Below, piece after piece: positions 19,667 to 28,167 of a stretch of 64,000 nt of DNA. The position numbers and the translations under genes were made by a program. The DNA is from Dysgonomonas sp. PF1-14 (GTDB lineage Bacteria > Bacteroidota > Bacteroidia > Bacteroidales > Dysgonomonadaceae), in the NCBI RefSeq assembly GCF_029892965.1, contig NZ_JARXWN010000009.1, forward strand, positions 1-64,000, written 5' to 3'. A model generated the notes under the pieces. The model saw only the letters and a list, made by a program, of their open reading frames with translations. It searched no databases and had not been told where the DNA came from. The number at the start of each line of letters is the position of its first letter. Positions within the stretch are counted from its first letter, which is position 1.

Positions 19667-19854
19667 TTAGAGTCTGTTTAAATTTTATTCGTTCAGATTT
19701 TTAGAGCCATTTTGGGAATAATTTATTCTTTTTTGAGGTGATAATAGCGGGCTATTTAAGCCGATAAAAGGGATAAATTAAACCAAAAGAGCCTAAAAAT
19801 GAATGAAAAAGAATCTATAATAAAATATTTTGGTAAAATTTAAACAGGCTCTAA
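19667..19854. mobile_element. 188-bp IS5-related MITE
   Basis: The ends TTAGAGTCTGTTTAAATTTT and the reverse complement of the right end (TTAGAGCCTGTTTAAATTTT) match with one difference. The right end is nearly identical to the IS remnant end at 2786-2816. The two halves continue as an imperfect long palindrome around GGCTATTTAAGCC, so a transcript would fold into one long hairpin. No ORF. It was probably mobilised by an IS5-family transposase acting on the shared ends. The flanking 19421-19666 holds nothing else I can support. Confidence 0.7.
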
Positions 19855-20844
19855 TTATTTTAAAACAAAGTTATGTTTTTCGAACAATGCCAATATTGCA
19901 CTTCATGAAACAAAAATAAATAAATTTCCCATTAACACACATATAAAAAATATTAATTATCGATAATGACAATAATAGCAAACACACAAACAACTATCAA
20001 ACGAAATAGACATCATTTTATACACTATTCCCACATATGAACAATTCATGAAATTAAAACAAGGGATCCTTACCATTAACGATTAAAGAAACATAAGCAA
20101 TTGTCATTAAGCGCAAAATATTAAATAAAATATTAATTATAAATATGTTATATCGACTAATATAATATAAAAACACAATCATCCTTAAGTTTAAACTATT
20201 CACTTATCAGCGCTTTAAAGACAAATAAGAAAGTAATTAACAAACTAGTAATAAACAGATTATATAAAAAGATTGTTAATTATTATATGAATGCGAAGAA
20301 GAAAAATATGTAGTTTAAAAGCAAGTCATAAAATGCAAATAAACAAGCAACATAACACTAAATACGACAATAGAAAACAAAATAATGTCAATATATGAAC
20401 CATTTGACCAAACTAAAGATAATACTTTTGTACTAATCTATTTAGCAGAAGACAATAACGTTTAAAAATAGAAGACTAAGAAGACAATAGTATTTTAAAG
20501 AAGACAAATATCATTAAATTTTGAAACAATCAAAAGACAAATTACAGTTTTTTCTCATAATCATGCATCACTATAGCACATAGTGGTAGTTATCACCGTT
20601 AAATAAATGTATTAAAAAAACAGAAATAAACATACATAGCTCAATGCCTGAAGAGAAACGAGGGTGTATTACCATACTGACAACCAAATAGTTGTCATAA
20701 TTTTCAATATTTATCTATCCTTCATTACCCTACCTTCTGCTTGCGAAGCTAGAAGTCAGAAACTTCAGCGCTTTGAATTCACAAAAAAGACAAAAATAAA
20801 TAACTATATGAATTTTAATACTTAACTAAACTAGTAAAAAGAAA
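19855..20844 (+). other. 990-bp AT-rich gap with a probable long leader
   Basis: There is no coding frame of note. A -7 box TACTTTTG at 20423-20430 has TTTG 16 bases upstream (shorter than the usual 19-21) and would give a leader of about 410 bases before the ATG at 20845. Within that leader AGAAGACAA recurs at 20447, 20479 and 20499, with a shorter AAAAGACAA at 20532. Three hairpin-forming palindromes follow: 20569-20585 (CACTAT/ATAGTG), 20679-20696 (GACAAC/GTTGTC) and 20734-20755 (CTTCTGCTT/AAGCTAGAAG). The arrangement suggests regulation of the downstream surface protein. Confidence 0.45.
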
Positions 20845-22773
20845 ATGAAGACAAAACTATCGGTCTTATTATTAAATGCTTTTTTAATAATCAGTAGTTT
20901 GGGCGGGATGAAAGCTCAGGTAACTATCGGTCACTCCGAAGCACCGGAAAAACATGCTACTTTACAAATTAAAGACCAGACGGCGACCAGTACGGGCGGT
21001 GTTACAGCCAAAAATGGGGGACTTTTACTTCCGCGTGTAGAATTGGAGAATAAGTACCAGTTACTACCATTTTATCAGGGAGATACAACAGACACAGATT
21101 ACAAAACAGTAACTAAACCGGCACACACAGGACTGATCGTTTACAATCTGAAAGAAAGCGATGAAGACGAATTATGTCTTGGATTTAACCAATGGGACGG
21201 TGGACAGTGGAATTGTTTCCAGTCTAAAATGGGAAATGCAATGGCTACGCTGGGTAGTTGCGACTCGCTGCAATTCGAAGGTTTATATCAAAACGAAGTA
21301 CCATTGGATGGCGGAAACTATATGACTATTGCACTACATGTATCAAAAGCAGGTGCATATACCGTTACTGCAACTACAGAATCCGACAACGGATACTATT
21401 TCACAGCAACAGGCGTATTCATGGCTACCGGATATTACTTTATTTCGATACCGGGTGCAGGAACACCAAAAAATCATACCGAAGATAAGCCTACCGGTGA
21501 CAAAATGAAAATAACTTTCAACGGTAAGGTTATGGATAAGTGTGACAAGTATGTAGATGTGAAAGACTCTTCGAAAAAACCATTATATACGATGGATTGT
21601 GCTACTGCTAAGGCAAATGGTATATATACACTAAATAAACCGTTGGACAAGGCAACGAACACAATTACATTGTTTCTGGATGTGGATATAACCGCTGTAG
21701 GTGCAACCTATGTTATCGAAACAGATGTTGTAGATGGTATATCCTTCAAAGGATCAGGACAGTTAAACTCTGTGCGTCAGGAAGTAACGCTTTATCCGGC
21801 GGACGGTTCTGTACCGACAACTACTGATGACAAAACTTTGATAATCAAATCGAATAGTACACGATCTGTTGCAACCTGTAAGGTAAAAGTAACCACTGTA
21901 ATACCTAAAAAGAAAGTATTTGTTATAGGCGATACATCCGCATACGGCTACAACTTCACTGTACCGGGCGCACGGTCGAACCAGATAGTAACAAGTACAG
22001 CAAACTTTGGTGTGCTTCCTACCAGTACGTTCAAAGCAGAAGGTTTCGAATTTGTATTGCCAAATACATCTCACAATACAACGCTCAATGCAACAGAATT
22101 GGAAACAGTAAGAACTCAGCTATTAACGAACAAAGTAGACATCTGTGTACTTACACACAATGTATATATGACTCAGGAACTTTCCAATATAGTTGTAGAA
22201 TATCTGAGAAAAGGAGGAGTTGTGATTGCATACAAACAACATAACTATGACCTGACTCCATTCTTTAAAACTCTTTTCAGCGATGAAGATGGAGCAATAA
22301 GCACAGGTACTATCAACGGAGCCGGTGCCGTATATCAGATGACAACAGCTGTGAACGATATGATTACAAATGGCCCTTTCGGTGATGTACGCGGCGAGTA
22401 CTGGGGAGAAGACTCTTCGGTAACAGCCCGAGCTTCCGGCCTTCCAGGCTCAGCAATAGATGTGTACACTGCCGGTTACGACTGGTCGAATAATACAGCC
22501 AATACCGGTACAGTAACAGGTTTCAAACATAAAACACTCAACTTTGTTTGGTTTGGCGACTGTGGATTCCTTTCGGGAGATGGTGGAACGAGCACAACCG
22601 CCTGTCCTCTCAAAAACTCAGGAGCGCCGGACTACAAGCCTGCAACAAAGACTGGATTCGGACGTGGAACAGCAGCAAACAGAAAAACAGTAAGTAACGC
22701 CATCATTTTTGCCAACACACTGGCATGGGCACTTACTCAGGCTGAATTTAACGGAATAAATACAGTGAAATAA
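20845..22773 (+). CDS. Large secreted protein with C-terminal Rossmann/ThuA-like region
   Basis: 642 residues. A signal peptide is cleaved near residue 24 (GGMKAQ). The next 90 residues resemble the start of many Bacteroidota surface proteins: VTIGHSEAPEKHATLQIKD, GGLLLPRVEL, then LIVYN and a WDGGQW segment. Beta-rich repeats with paired cysteines fill about 120-350. From about 354 an alpha/beta segment (KKVFVIGDTSAYGY, VDICVLTHNVYM, YLRKGGVVIAYK) looks like a glutaminase-like/DUF4350-type fold. No C-terminal sorting signal is clear. Function is unknown; a surface or adhesion role is inference. A strong terminator follows, so it is transcribed alone. Confidence 0.6.
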   Translation: MKTKLSVLLLNAFLIISSLGGMKAQVTIGHSEAPEKHATLQIKDQTATSTGGVTAKNGGLLLPRVELENKYQLLPFYQGDTTDTDYKTVTKPAHTGLIVYNLKESDEDELCLGFNQWDGGQWNCFQSKMGNAMATLGSCDSLQFEGLYQNEVPLDGGNYMTIALHVSKAGAYTVTATTESDNGYYFTATGVFMATGYYFISIPGAGTPKNHTEDKPTGDKMKITFNGKVMDKCDKYVDVKDSSKKPLYTMDCATAKANGIYTLNKPLDKATNTITLFLDVDITAVGATYVIETDVVDGISFKGSGQLNSVRQEVTLYPADGSVPTTTDDKTLIIKSNSTRSVATCKVKVTTVIPKKKVFVIGDTSAYGYNFTVPGARSNQIVTSTANFGVLPTSTFKAEGFEFVLPNTSHNTTLNATELETVRTQLLTNKVDICVLTHNVYMTQELSNIVVEYLRKGGVVIAYKQHNYDLTPFFKTLFSDEDGAISTGTINGAGAVYQMTTAVNDMITNGPFGDVRGEYWGEDSSVTARASGLPGSAIDVYTAGYDWSNNTANTGTVTGFKHKTLNFVWFGDCGFLSGDGGTSTTACPLKNSGAPDYKPATKTGFGRGTAANRKTVSNAIIFANTLAWALTQAEFNGINTVK

Positions 22774-22805
22774 ATCTAATCCAGTTAAGATTATAAGCAG
22801 AAGAG

Positions 22806-22838
22806 GCGGAAAGAAAATTCTTTTCGCTTCTTTTTTTG
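22806..22838 (+). terminator. Intrinsic terminator after the surface protein
   Basis: GCGGAAAGAA pairs with TTCTTTTCGC (one G-U), followed by TTCTTTTTTTG. Thirty-three bases after the stop at 22773. Good hairpin and U-tract. Confidence 0.85.
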
Positions 22839-22964
22839 TTATCAGACTATATCAAATTAATCTCTATTTTTTCTTAACAAATTATAATTTTAAAGAATCA
22901 ATGAGTACATTTAATACCTGATAACTGTTATCTAATAAATTCAATGAAAAACAATTTTTAGATC

Positions 22965-24347
22965 ATGAAAAAAATCACATCAATTTTACTGAGTTTATTT
23001 ACTGCAGGGACATTGGCTTTATCGGCACAAGGTCTGATAAAAACTCCTACCCCTGTCCGCCCTGCCGGACAGACAGATGTACTCGAACTAAAAACCGCCC
23101 CTATCTCCACTGTACGTGTAGCCTTCATCGGACTGGGCATGCGTGGACCCGGTGCCGTGCAACGAATGACGCACATCCCGGGAGTAGAAGTAGTAGCATT
23201 GTGCGATGTCCTCGAAAAAAACACAAAGAAAGTAAATGACATGCTCGAAAAAAGAGGTTTCCCTAAAGCTCAGGAGTTTTACGGAGACACATCGGTTTGG
23301 CGCAAAGTAACAAAACTGCCCGATGTAGACCTTATATATGTAGCCACCGACTGGAAATCGCACGCGACTATAGGCATACAGGCGATGAAAGACGGCAAAC
23401 ATGTAGCTATAGAAGTACCATCGGCTATGACTATGGACGAAATATGGGGTCTGATAAATACTTCAGAGCAAACGCGTAAGCATTGTATGCAACTGGAAAA
23501 CTGTGTATATGATTTCTTTGAACTCACCACACTGAATATGGTACAACAAGGACTGCTTGGTGAGGTAATGCACGGCGAAGGAGCATATATACACGGCCTG
23601 CAACCATTCTGGGATGAGTACTGGAACGACTGGCGCATGGACTTCAACAAAAAACATCGTGGCGATGTGTACCCGACACATGGCTTAGGCCCTGTATGTC
23701 AGGCTATGAATATACATCGCGGCGATAAGATGAACTACCTTGTGTCGATGGATACAAAAGCGGTGAGCAATCCTGCCTTCCTCAAAAAAGACAGAAAAGA
23801 AAATATAGATGCCAAAAATTTCCGCAACGGCGACCACACCATGACAATGATACGTACCGAAAAAGGCAAAACGATCATGATTCAACACGATGTCACATCT
23901 CCGCGCCCATACAATCGTATGTACCAGATATCGGGGACTAAAGGGTTTGCAAACAAATACCCCGTACAAGGATTTGCTCTGGGTGGAGACGAGATAGGTT
24001 CTGACATTGCCCCTAACCACGAAGACCTCAACGCACACAGTTTTGTGTCGCCTGAGGTAAGAAAAGCATTGATGGAGAAATACAAACATCCTATTGCAAA
24101 AGATATCGAAGAGCAAGCTAAGAAAGTAGGCGGACACGGTGGTATGGACTTTATCATGGATTACCGCCTTATCTACTGCCTGCAAAAAGGGCTTCCACTC
24201 GATATGGATGTATATGACCTCGCCGAATGGTGCTGTCTGATACCGTTGACCGAAATATCCCTCGATAATAACTCCGCACCTGTAGAGATTCCTGATTTCA
24301 CACGAGGAGGATGGAACAGATTGCAAGGATTGAAGTTCGCAGAATAA
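22965..24347 (+). CDS. GH109-type glycosidase (Gfo/Idh/MocA fold, alpha-N-acetylgalactosaminidase-like)
   Basis: 460 residues with a signal peptide (ALSAQG). The NAD-binding motif VAFIGLGMRGPGAVQ lies near residue 56, followed by EVVALCDV, then AIEVPSAMT and THGLGPVCQAM, all typical of family GH109. These enzymes keep NAD bound and cleave alpha-GalNAc or related linkages by an oxidation-elimination route. Export fits a role on host or microbial glycans. It is monocistronic: a terminator precedes (22806) and another follows (24356). Substrate is inferred from family only. Confidence 0.88.
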   Translation: MKKITSILLSLFTAGTLALSAQGLIKTPTPVRPAGQTDVLELKTAPISTVRVAFIGLGMRGPGAVQRMTHIPGVEVVALCDVLEKNTKKVNDMLEKRGFPKAQEFYGDTSVWRKVTKLPDVDLIYVATDWKSHATIGIQAMKDGKHVAIEVPSAMTMDEIWGLINTSEQTRKHCMQLENCVYDFFELTTLNMVQQGLLGEVMHGEGAYIHGLQPFWDEYWNDWRMDFNKKHRGDVYPTHGLGPVCQAMNIHRGDKMNYLVSMDTKAVSNPAFLKKDRKENIDAKNFRNGDHTMTMIRTEKGKTIMIQHDVTSPRPYNRMYQISGTKGFANKYPVQGFALGGDEIGSDIAPNHEDLNAHSFVSPEVRKALMEKYKHPIAKDIEEQAKKVGGHGGMDFIMDYRLIYCLQKGLPLDMDVYDLAEWCCLIPLTEISLDNNSAPVEIPDFTRGGWNRLQGLKFAE

Positions 24348-24355
24348 GATATGCA

Positions 24356-24384
24356 GAAACTCAGGCGAAAAGTGCCTGAGTTTC
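24356..24384 (+). terminator. Hairpin after the GH109 gene
   Basis: GAAACTCAGGC and GCCTGAGTTTC form a perfect 11-bp stem with a 7-base loop, 9 bases after the stop, followed by TATATTTAA. Strong stem, weak U-tract. Confidence 0.8.
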
Positions 24385-24388
24385 TATA

Positions 24389-24855
24389 TTTAACCGGCTC
24401 TACCTTGCTACCAATACCGTAACACTTACCGAAGTAGTACTCGATAAGGTAGCTACTACATGGGAAGTTATCAACTTTTCTACTGAAGAATCTTCCGAAG
24501 AAGGCTCTAATGGTAGAGCTGCACAGGCTATCGATAACGATGAGTCTACATTCTGGCATTCTAACTAGACTAGTGGTTCCTCGCTACCTCAACACCTCGC
24601 ATTCGATCTTATGCAGGAAGTAGTACCTACAACTCTTATATACTATGACCGCTTAAATGATACCAGAGGTACTACACTGGCCAAAGTGGAAGGTAGTCTC
24701 GACAATGTTACATGCACGATTTTGGCACATTCCCAGCCGAAGCGTCTAATAACGGCGCTAAGACTTGTCCTTTGTATAATGTAACCAAAGTACGCTATAT
24801 CCGTTTTACTGTAACGACCTCTAACTCGGGACATGCTATGATACGTAATATCTAA
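24389..24855 (+). pseudogene. Broken F5/8 type C (discoidin/CBM32-like) domain
   Basis: One frame from 24389 gives LATNTVTLTEVVLDK, TTWEVINFSTEE, then AAQAIDNDESTFWHSN and an in-frame TAG at 24566, where the family normally has Trp. It continues TSGSSLPQHLAFDL. At about 24713 one base is missing; shifting frame restores HDFGTFPAEASNNGA and VRYIRFTVTTSNSGHAMIRN up to a stop at 24853. This is the discoidin fold in its usual order (ID-D--T-WH, H-A-FDL, RYIR). There is no start or signal, so only the C-terminal module of a lost surface or glycosidase gene survives. Confidence 0.75.
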
Positions 24856-24915
24856 ATCAGAGCATTGGTACAAGAACAGACGGTATTGTAGTACAGAACA
24901 AATACAGACCGGAAT

Positions 24916-24953
24916 ATATGGCTGCTTCATCATTGGGGCAGCCATATTTGTTT
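24916..24953 (+). terminator. Intrinsic terminator left by the lost gene
   Basis: ATATGGCTGC and GCAGCCATAT form a perfect 10-bp stem, followed by TTGTTT. It lies 60 bases after the end of the broken discoidin domain. It also argues against the long ORF start at 24918 for the next gene. Confidence 0.75.
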
Positions 24954-25085
24954 AGAGAAAGAGGAATCCCTACCGGAAACAGGATACGAATAATCATAAT
25001 AAATGGCTTCATTATTTGGAGAATATCTGCTATTTTTGTTTCGCAATCGATATATTTCATATTAGAACAGCAAACCGGCACAAAA

Positions 25086-26042
25086 ATGAGAGAATACATC
25101 GACCTATTGTTTCCATCGCTCAACGATGAACTGATTTCCGTAATACTCCTTATTACAGGTTTACTTGCCGTAGTATCTCTGGGCTTGTTTATTACGGGGA
25201 AAGTCTATCCGCAAATGAATCTGGGCGAACTCAAATCACGTACAAAGTCATGGTGGATCATGTCGGCCATACTGTTTGCAGCTATATTTATAAGCTACAA
25301 GCTATCTTATCTGTTCTTTGCATTCCTGTCCTTTGTGGCATTCAGGGAATTGTATTCGGTACTCGGTTTTCGCAATTCAGACCGCAGGGCAATCTTCTGG
25401 GCTATTCTGGCAATACCCATCCAGTACTATCTGGCATATATAGCATGGTACGGTGCATTTATCATATTCATTCCGGTTGTCATGTTTCTGCTGTTGCCTA
25501 TACCAATGGTACTCAAAGGAGAAGTACGGGGAATCACCAAGTCTATGGCATTGCTGCAATGGATACTCATGCTGTCGGTATTCGGTATCAGCCATCTTGC
25601 CTACCTGCTATCCCTACCCGATCTGCCCGGATTCAATGCCGGGGGTCGCGGGCTGCTTATGTTTCTTATCTTTCTCACCGAGATAAACGACATCATGCAG
25701 TTTGTATGGGGAAAACTTCTGGGTAAACACAAGATAGTACCGAATGTCAGTCCTAACAAGACATGGGAAGGCTTTATCGGCGGTGTTGTAAGCACCATTG
25801 CCATCGGTTATTTCCTTGCCTTTCTTACACCGCTATCCATACCACAGGTATTACTCATAAGTGCCCTTATTGCTATCGGCGGATTTGCCGGCGATATAGT
25901 GATCTCAGCCATAAAGCGAGACAAAGGCATAAAGGACATGAGCGATACCATACCCGGACACGGAGGTATATTCGACCGTATAGATTCCCTTGCATATACG
26001 GCACCTATCTTCTTCCACTTTGTTTATTATGTAGCTTACTGA
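25086..26042 (+). CDS. cdsA: Phosphatidate cytidylyltransferase
   Basis: About 318 residues from ATG 25086; the frame is open to 24918 but that start lies inside a terminator, and a -7-like TATTTTTG at 25031-25038 fits the later start. Eight or so hydrophobic helices and the full CDS signature near residues 274-300: SAIKRDKGIKDMSDTIPGHG followed by GIFDRID. It makes CDP-diacylglycerol from phosphatidic acid and CTP in the inner membrane. The acyltransferase that makes phosphatidic acid follows after 7 bases, so the two genes form a short phospholipid operon. A second cdsA elsewhere in the genome is possible. Confidence 0.92.
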   Translation: MREYIDLLFPSLNDELISVILLITGLLAVVSLGLFITGKVYPQMNLGELKSRTKSWWIMSAILFAAIFISYKLSYLFFAFLSFVAFRELYSVLGFRNSDRRAIFWAILAIPIQYYLAYIAWYGAFIIFIPVVMFLLLPIPMVLKGEVRGITKSMALLQWILMLSVFGISHLAYLLSLPDLPGFNAGGRGLLMFLIFLTEINDIMQFVWGKLLGKHKIVPNVSPNKTWEGFIGGVVSTIAIGYFLAFLTPLSIPQVLLISALIAIGGFAGDIVISAIKRDKGIKDMSDTIPGHGGIFDRIDSLAYTAPIFFHFVYYVAY

Positions 26043-26049
26043 TACCGGC

Positions 26050-26721
26050 ATGAAGAAACGTTTCCTACAATCATTCTTTCTACGCATTATATATAAAGGT
26101 TTCTTCCTGTGGTTTCTGAGATTGATAATAGGTGTACGTTTTGGTGATAACAAATGCCTGAAAAACGAAGAACAGTTCATTATACTGGCAAATCACAGCA
26201 GCCATCTGGATACGCTAAGCCTGCTGGCATCGCTGCCGGGTAAAACAATATGGAAGGTAAAACCTGTTGCCGCCGAAGACTATTTTGGCAACACCAGGCT
26301 TAAAGCCGCATTCAGCAACTACTTTATCAACACACTGCTCATCAGCCGAAAAGGAAACAAAGAAGGAGATAACAACCCCATAAAAAAAATGCTCGACACA
26401 TTAGACGAAGGCTACTCGCTCATACTATTCCCCGAAGGTACACGCGGCACTTCCGGCCATATGGACGAAATGAAACCGGGAATTGCACGCATCCTTTCCG
26501 TCCGCCCACACATCAAATATATACCTGTCTATCTGACGGGCATGGGACGTTCGCTGCCCAAAGGTGAAATATTGGTGTTGCCCTACGAGGCATCGGTTAA
26601 CTACGGTAAACCTACATTAGCCAACAGTAGCGATATAGATGAAATCATGCGACAAATAGCTTCAGACTTCAGAGAGATGGAAGACAGATACCGCATGCCT
26701 GTTGACGAAGATGAAGACTGA
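26050..26721 (+). CDS. Lysophospholipid acyltransferase, PlsC type
   Basis: 223 residues. The acyltransferase motif NHSSHLDTL holds the catalytic pair His49 and Asp54, and the second motif FPEGTRG is at 127-133. An N-terminal amphipathic/hydrophobic stretch anchors it to the inner membrane. It would transfer an acyl chain to lysophosphatidic acid, feeding CdsA directly upstream. The C-terminus is strongly acidic (VDEDED). Whether it is the main PlsC or a paralog cannot be told from this window. Confidence 0.88.
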   Translation: MKKRFLQSFFLRIIYKGFFLWFLRLIIGVRFGDNKCLKNEEQFIILANHSSHLDTLSLLASLPGKTIWKVKPVAAEDYFGNTRLKAAFSNYFINTLLISRKGNKEGDNNPIKKMLDTLDEGYSLILFPEGTRGTSGHMDEMKPGIARILSVRPHIKYIPVYLTGMGRSLPKGEILVLPYEASVNYGKPTLANSSDIDEIMRQIASDFREMEDRYRMPVDEDED

Positions 26722-26760
26722 ATGTCGTATCCGATGAGGGCGATATACATAATTATTTCT

Positions 26761-26768
26761 TACATTTG
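26761..26768 (+). promoter_or_regulatory. Candidate -7 box for the two-component genes
   Basis: TACATTTG fits TAnnTTTG and lies 24 bases before the ATG at 26793. No TTTG is found at the usual -33 distance. Confidence 0.4.
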
Positions 26769-26792
26769 CCATACTGACTAACGAACCCTGAT

Positions 26793-28160
26793 ATGAAGAA
26801 AGGAAGCATCCTCATTGTCGACGATAACAAGAACGTGCTGAGCGCTCTGCGCATACTGCTCAACAATTACTTTGAAGAAGTACACCTGTTGTCGTCCCCC
26901 AATATGCTAGTCTCCATGCTCAGGGAAAAGAGTCCCGACATCGTATTGCTCGACATGAACTACTCTGCCGGCATAAATACAGGCAATGAAGGCCTGTACT
27001 GGTTGTCGGAAGTGAAAAAGATAGACGCCGAACTTCCTGTCGTATTGTTCACAGCATACGCCGATATAGAGCTGGCAGTGAAAGCACTGAAAGAAGGTGC
27101 CAGTGACTTTGTGGTCAAACCCTGGGACAATGCCAAACTGCTGGCTACACTGCAATCGGCTCTGGCTCTGCGCCAGTCGAGGAAAGAGGTGCAGAAGCTG
27201 AAAGAGAAGCAAAATATTCTCAACTCGGAGCTGAACAAGGAGAACGATGTCTGCTGGGGCAAGTCTGAAGTCATGCAGAATCTGCTGTCTATCATAGAAA
27301 AGGTAGCCCGTACCGATGCCAATGTGTTGATAACCGGAGAGAACGGTACAGGAAAGGAGGTTATCGCCCGTAAGATACACAGCATGTCGCTGCGTTCATC
27401 CGAAACGTTGGTGAGTGTAGACATGGGAGCCATTACCGAGACCCTGTTCGAAAGTGAACTCTTTGGGCATGTGAAAGGTGCATTTACAGATGCGCGCGCC
27501 GACAGAGCAGGAAAATTTGAAGCGGCTGACAAAGGCACGCTCTTTCTGGACGAGATAGGTAACCTGAGCTATACGCTACAAGCTAAACTACTTACTGCCC
27601 TGCAATCGAGGCAGATAGTACGAGTGGGTAGCAATAAACCGATCCCTGTAGATATACGCCTCATAAGTGCGACTAACCGCAACCTGTTCGAATCTGTCAA
27701 CAATAATGAATTCAGAGAAGACCTACTATATAGGATCAACACTATCCAGATAGAAGTGCCGCCACTGCGCAACCGCAAGGAAGATGTATCGCTGCTTGCC
27801 GGATTCTTTCTCAGACAGTTCTCCAGAAAGTATAACAAACCGGGACTGTACCTGAGCGATGATACTATAGCCAAGCTCGAAAGCTACTCGTGGCCGGGAA
27901 ATGTACGTGAGCTGCAACATGCCATCGAAAAAGCCGTTATACTGAGCGATGGTACAGAACTGCGACCATCAGACTTCTATATGCGGGACACAGGTGATCA
28001 GCAAGTTATGATAGAGTCCATTACGTTGGACGAAATGGAAAAGATACTGATAGAGAAGGCGTTGAAACGATATGATGGAAACATATCCGCTATTGCTTCC
28101 GAACTGGGGATAACCCGCCCTACCCTATACAACAAGATGAAAAAGTACGGACTTTCATAA
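26793..28160 (+). CDS. Sigma-54-dependent response regulator, NtrC family
   Basis: 455 residues. Receiver domain with phospho-acceptor Asp54 in IVLLDMNYS, then the AAA+ domain with Walker A G182-K188 (GENGTGK), Walker B FLDEIG, and a Fis-type HTH at the C-terminus (ISAIASELGITRPTLYNKM). The sigma-54 contact loop reads GAFTDA (229-234) rather than the classical GAFTGA. It should activate promoters with -24/-12 boxes once phosphorylated by the kinase encoded next. A -24-like TGGCACG element stands before the convergent exporter operon, its most likely target (inference). Confidence 0.92.
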   Translation: MKKGSILIVDDNKNVLSALRILLNNYFEEVHLLSSPNMLVSMLREKSPDIVLLDMNYSAGINTGNEGLYWLSEVKKIDAELPVVLFTAYADIELAVKALKEGASDFVVKPWDNAKLLATLQSALALRQSRKEVQKLKEKQNILNSELNKENDVCWGKSEVMQNLLSIIEKVARTDANVLITGENGTGKEVIARKIHSMSLRSSETLVSVDMGAITETLFESELFGHVKGAFTDARADRAGKFEAADKGTLFLDEIGNLSYTLQAKLLTALQSRQIVRVGSNKPIPVDIRLISATNRNLFESVNNNEFREDLLYRINTIQIEVPPLRNRKEDVSLLAGFFLRQFSRKYNKPGLYLSDDTIAKLESYSWPGNVRELQHAIEKAVILSDGTELRPSDFYMRDTGDQQVMIESITLDEMEKILIEKALKRYDGNISAIASELGITRPTLYNKMKKYGLS

Positions 28161-28167
28161 AACATAC

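Noticed and set aside
23685-24326. 213-residue ORF antisense to the GH109 gene
   Set aside because: The plus-strand frame has clear GH109 motifs; this one has none.
24918-25085. N-terminal extension of the cdsA frame
   Set aside because: The ATG lies inside an intrinsic terminator and the extra residues match nothing in the family.
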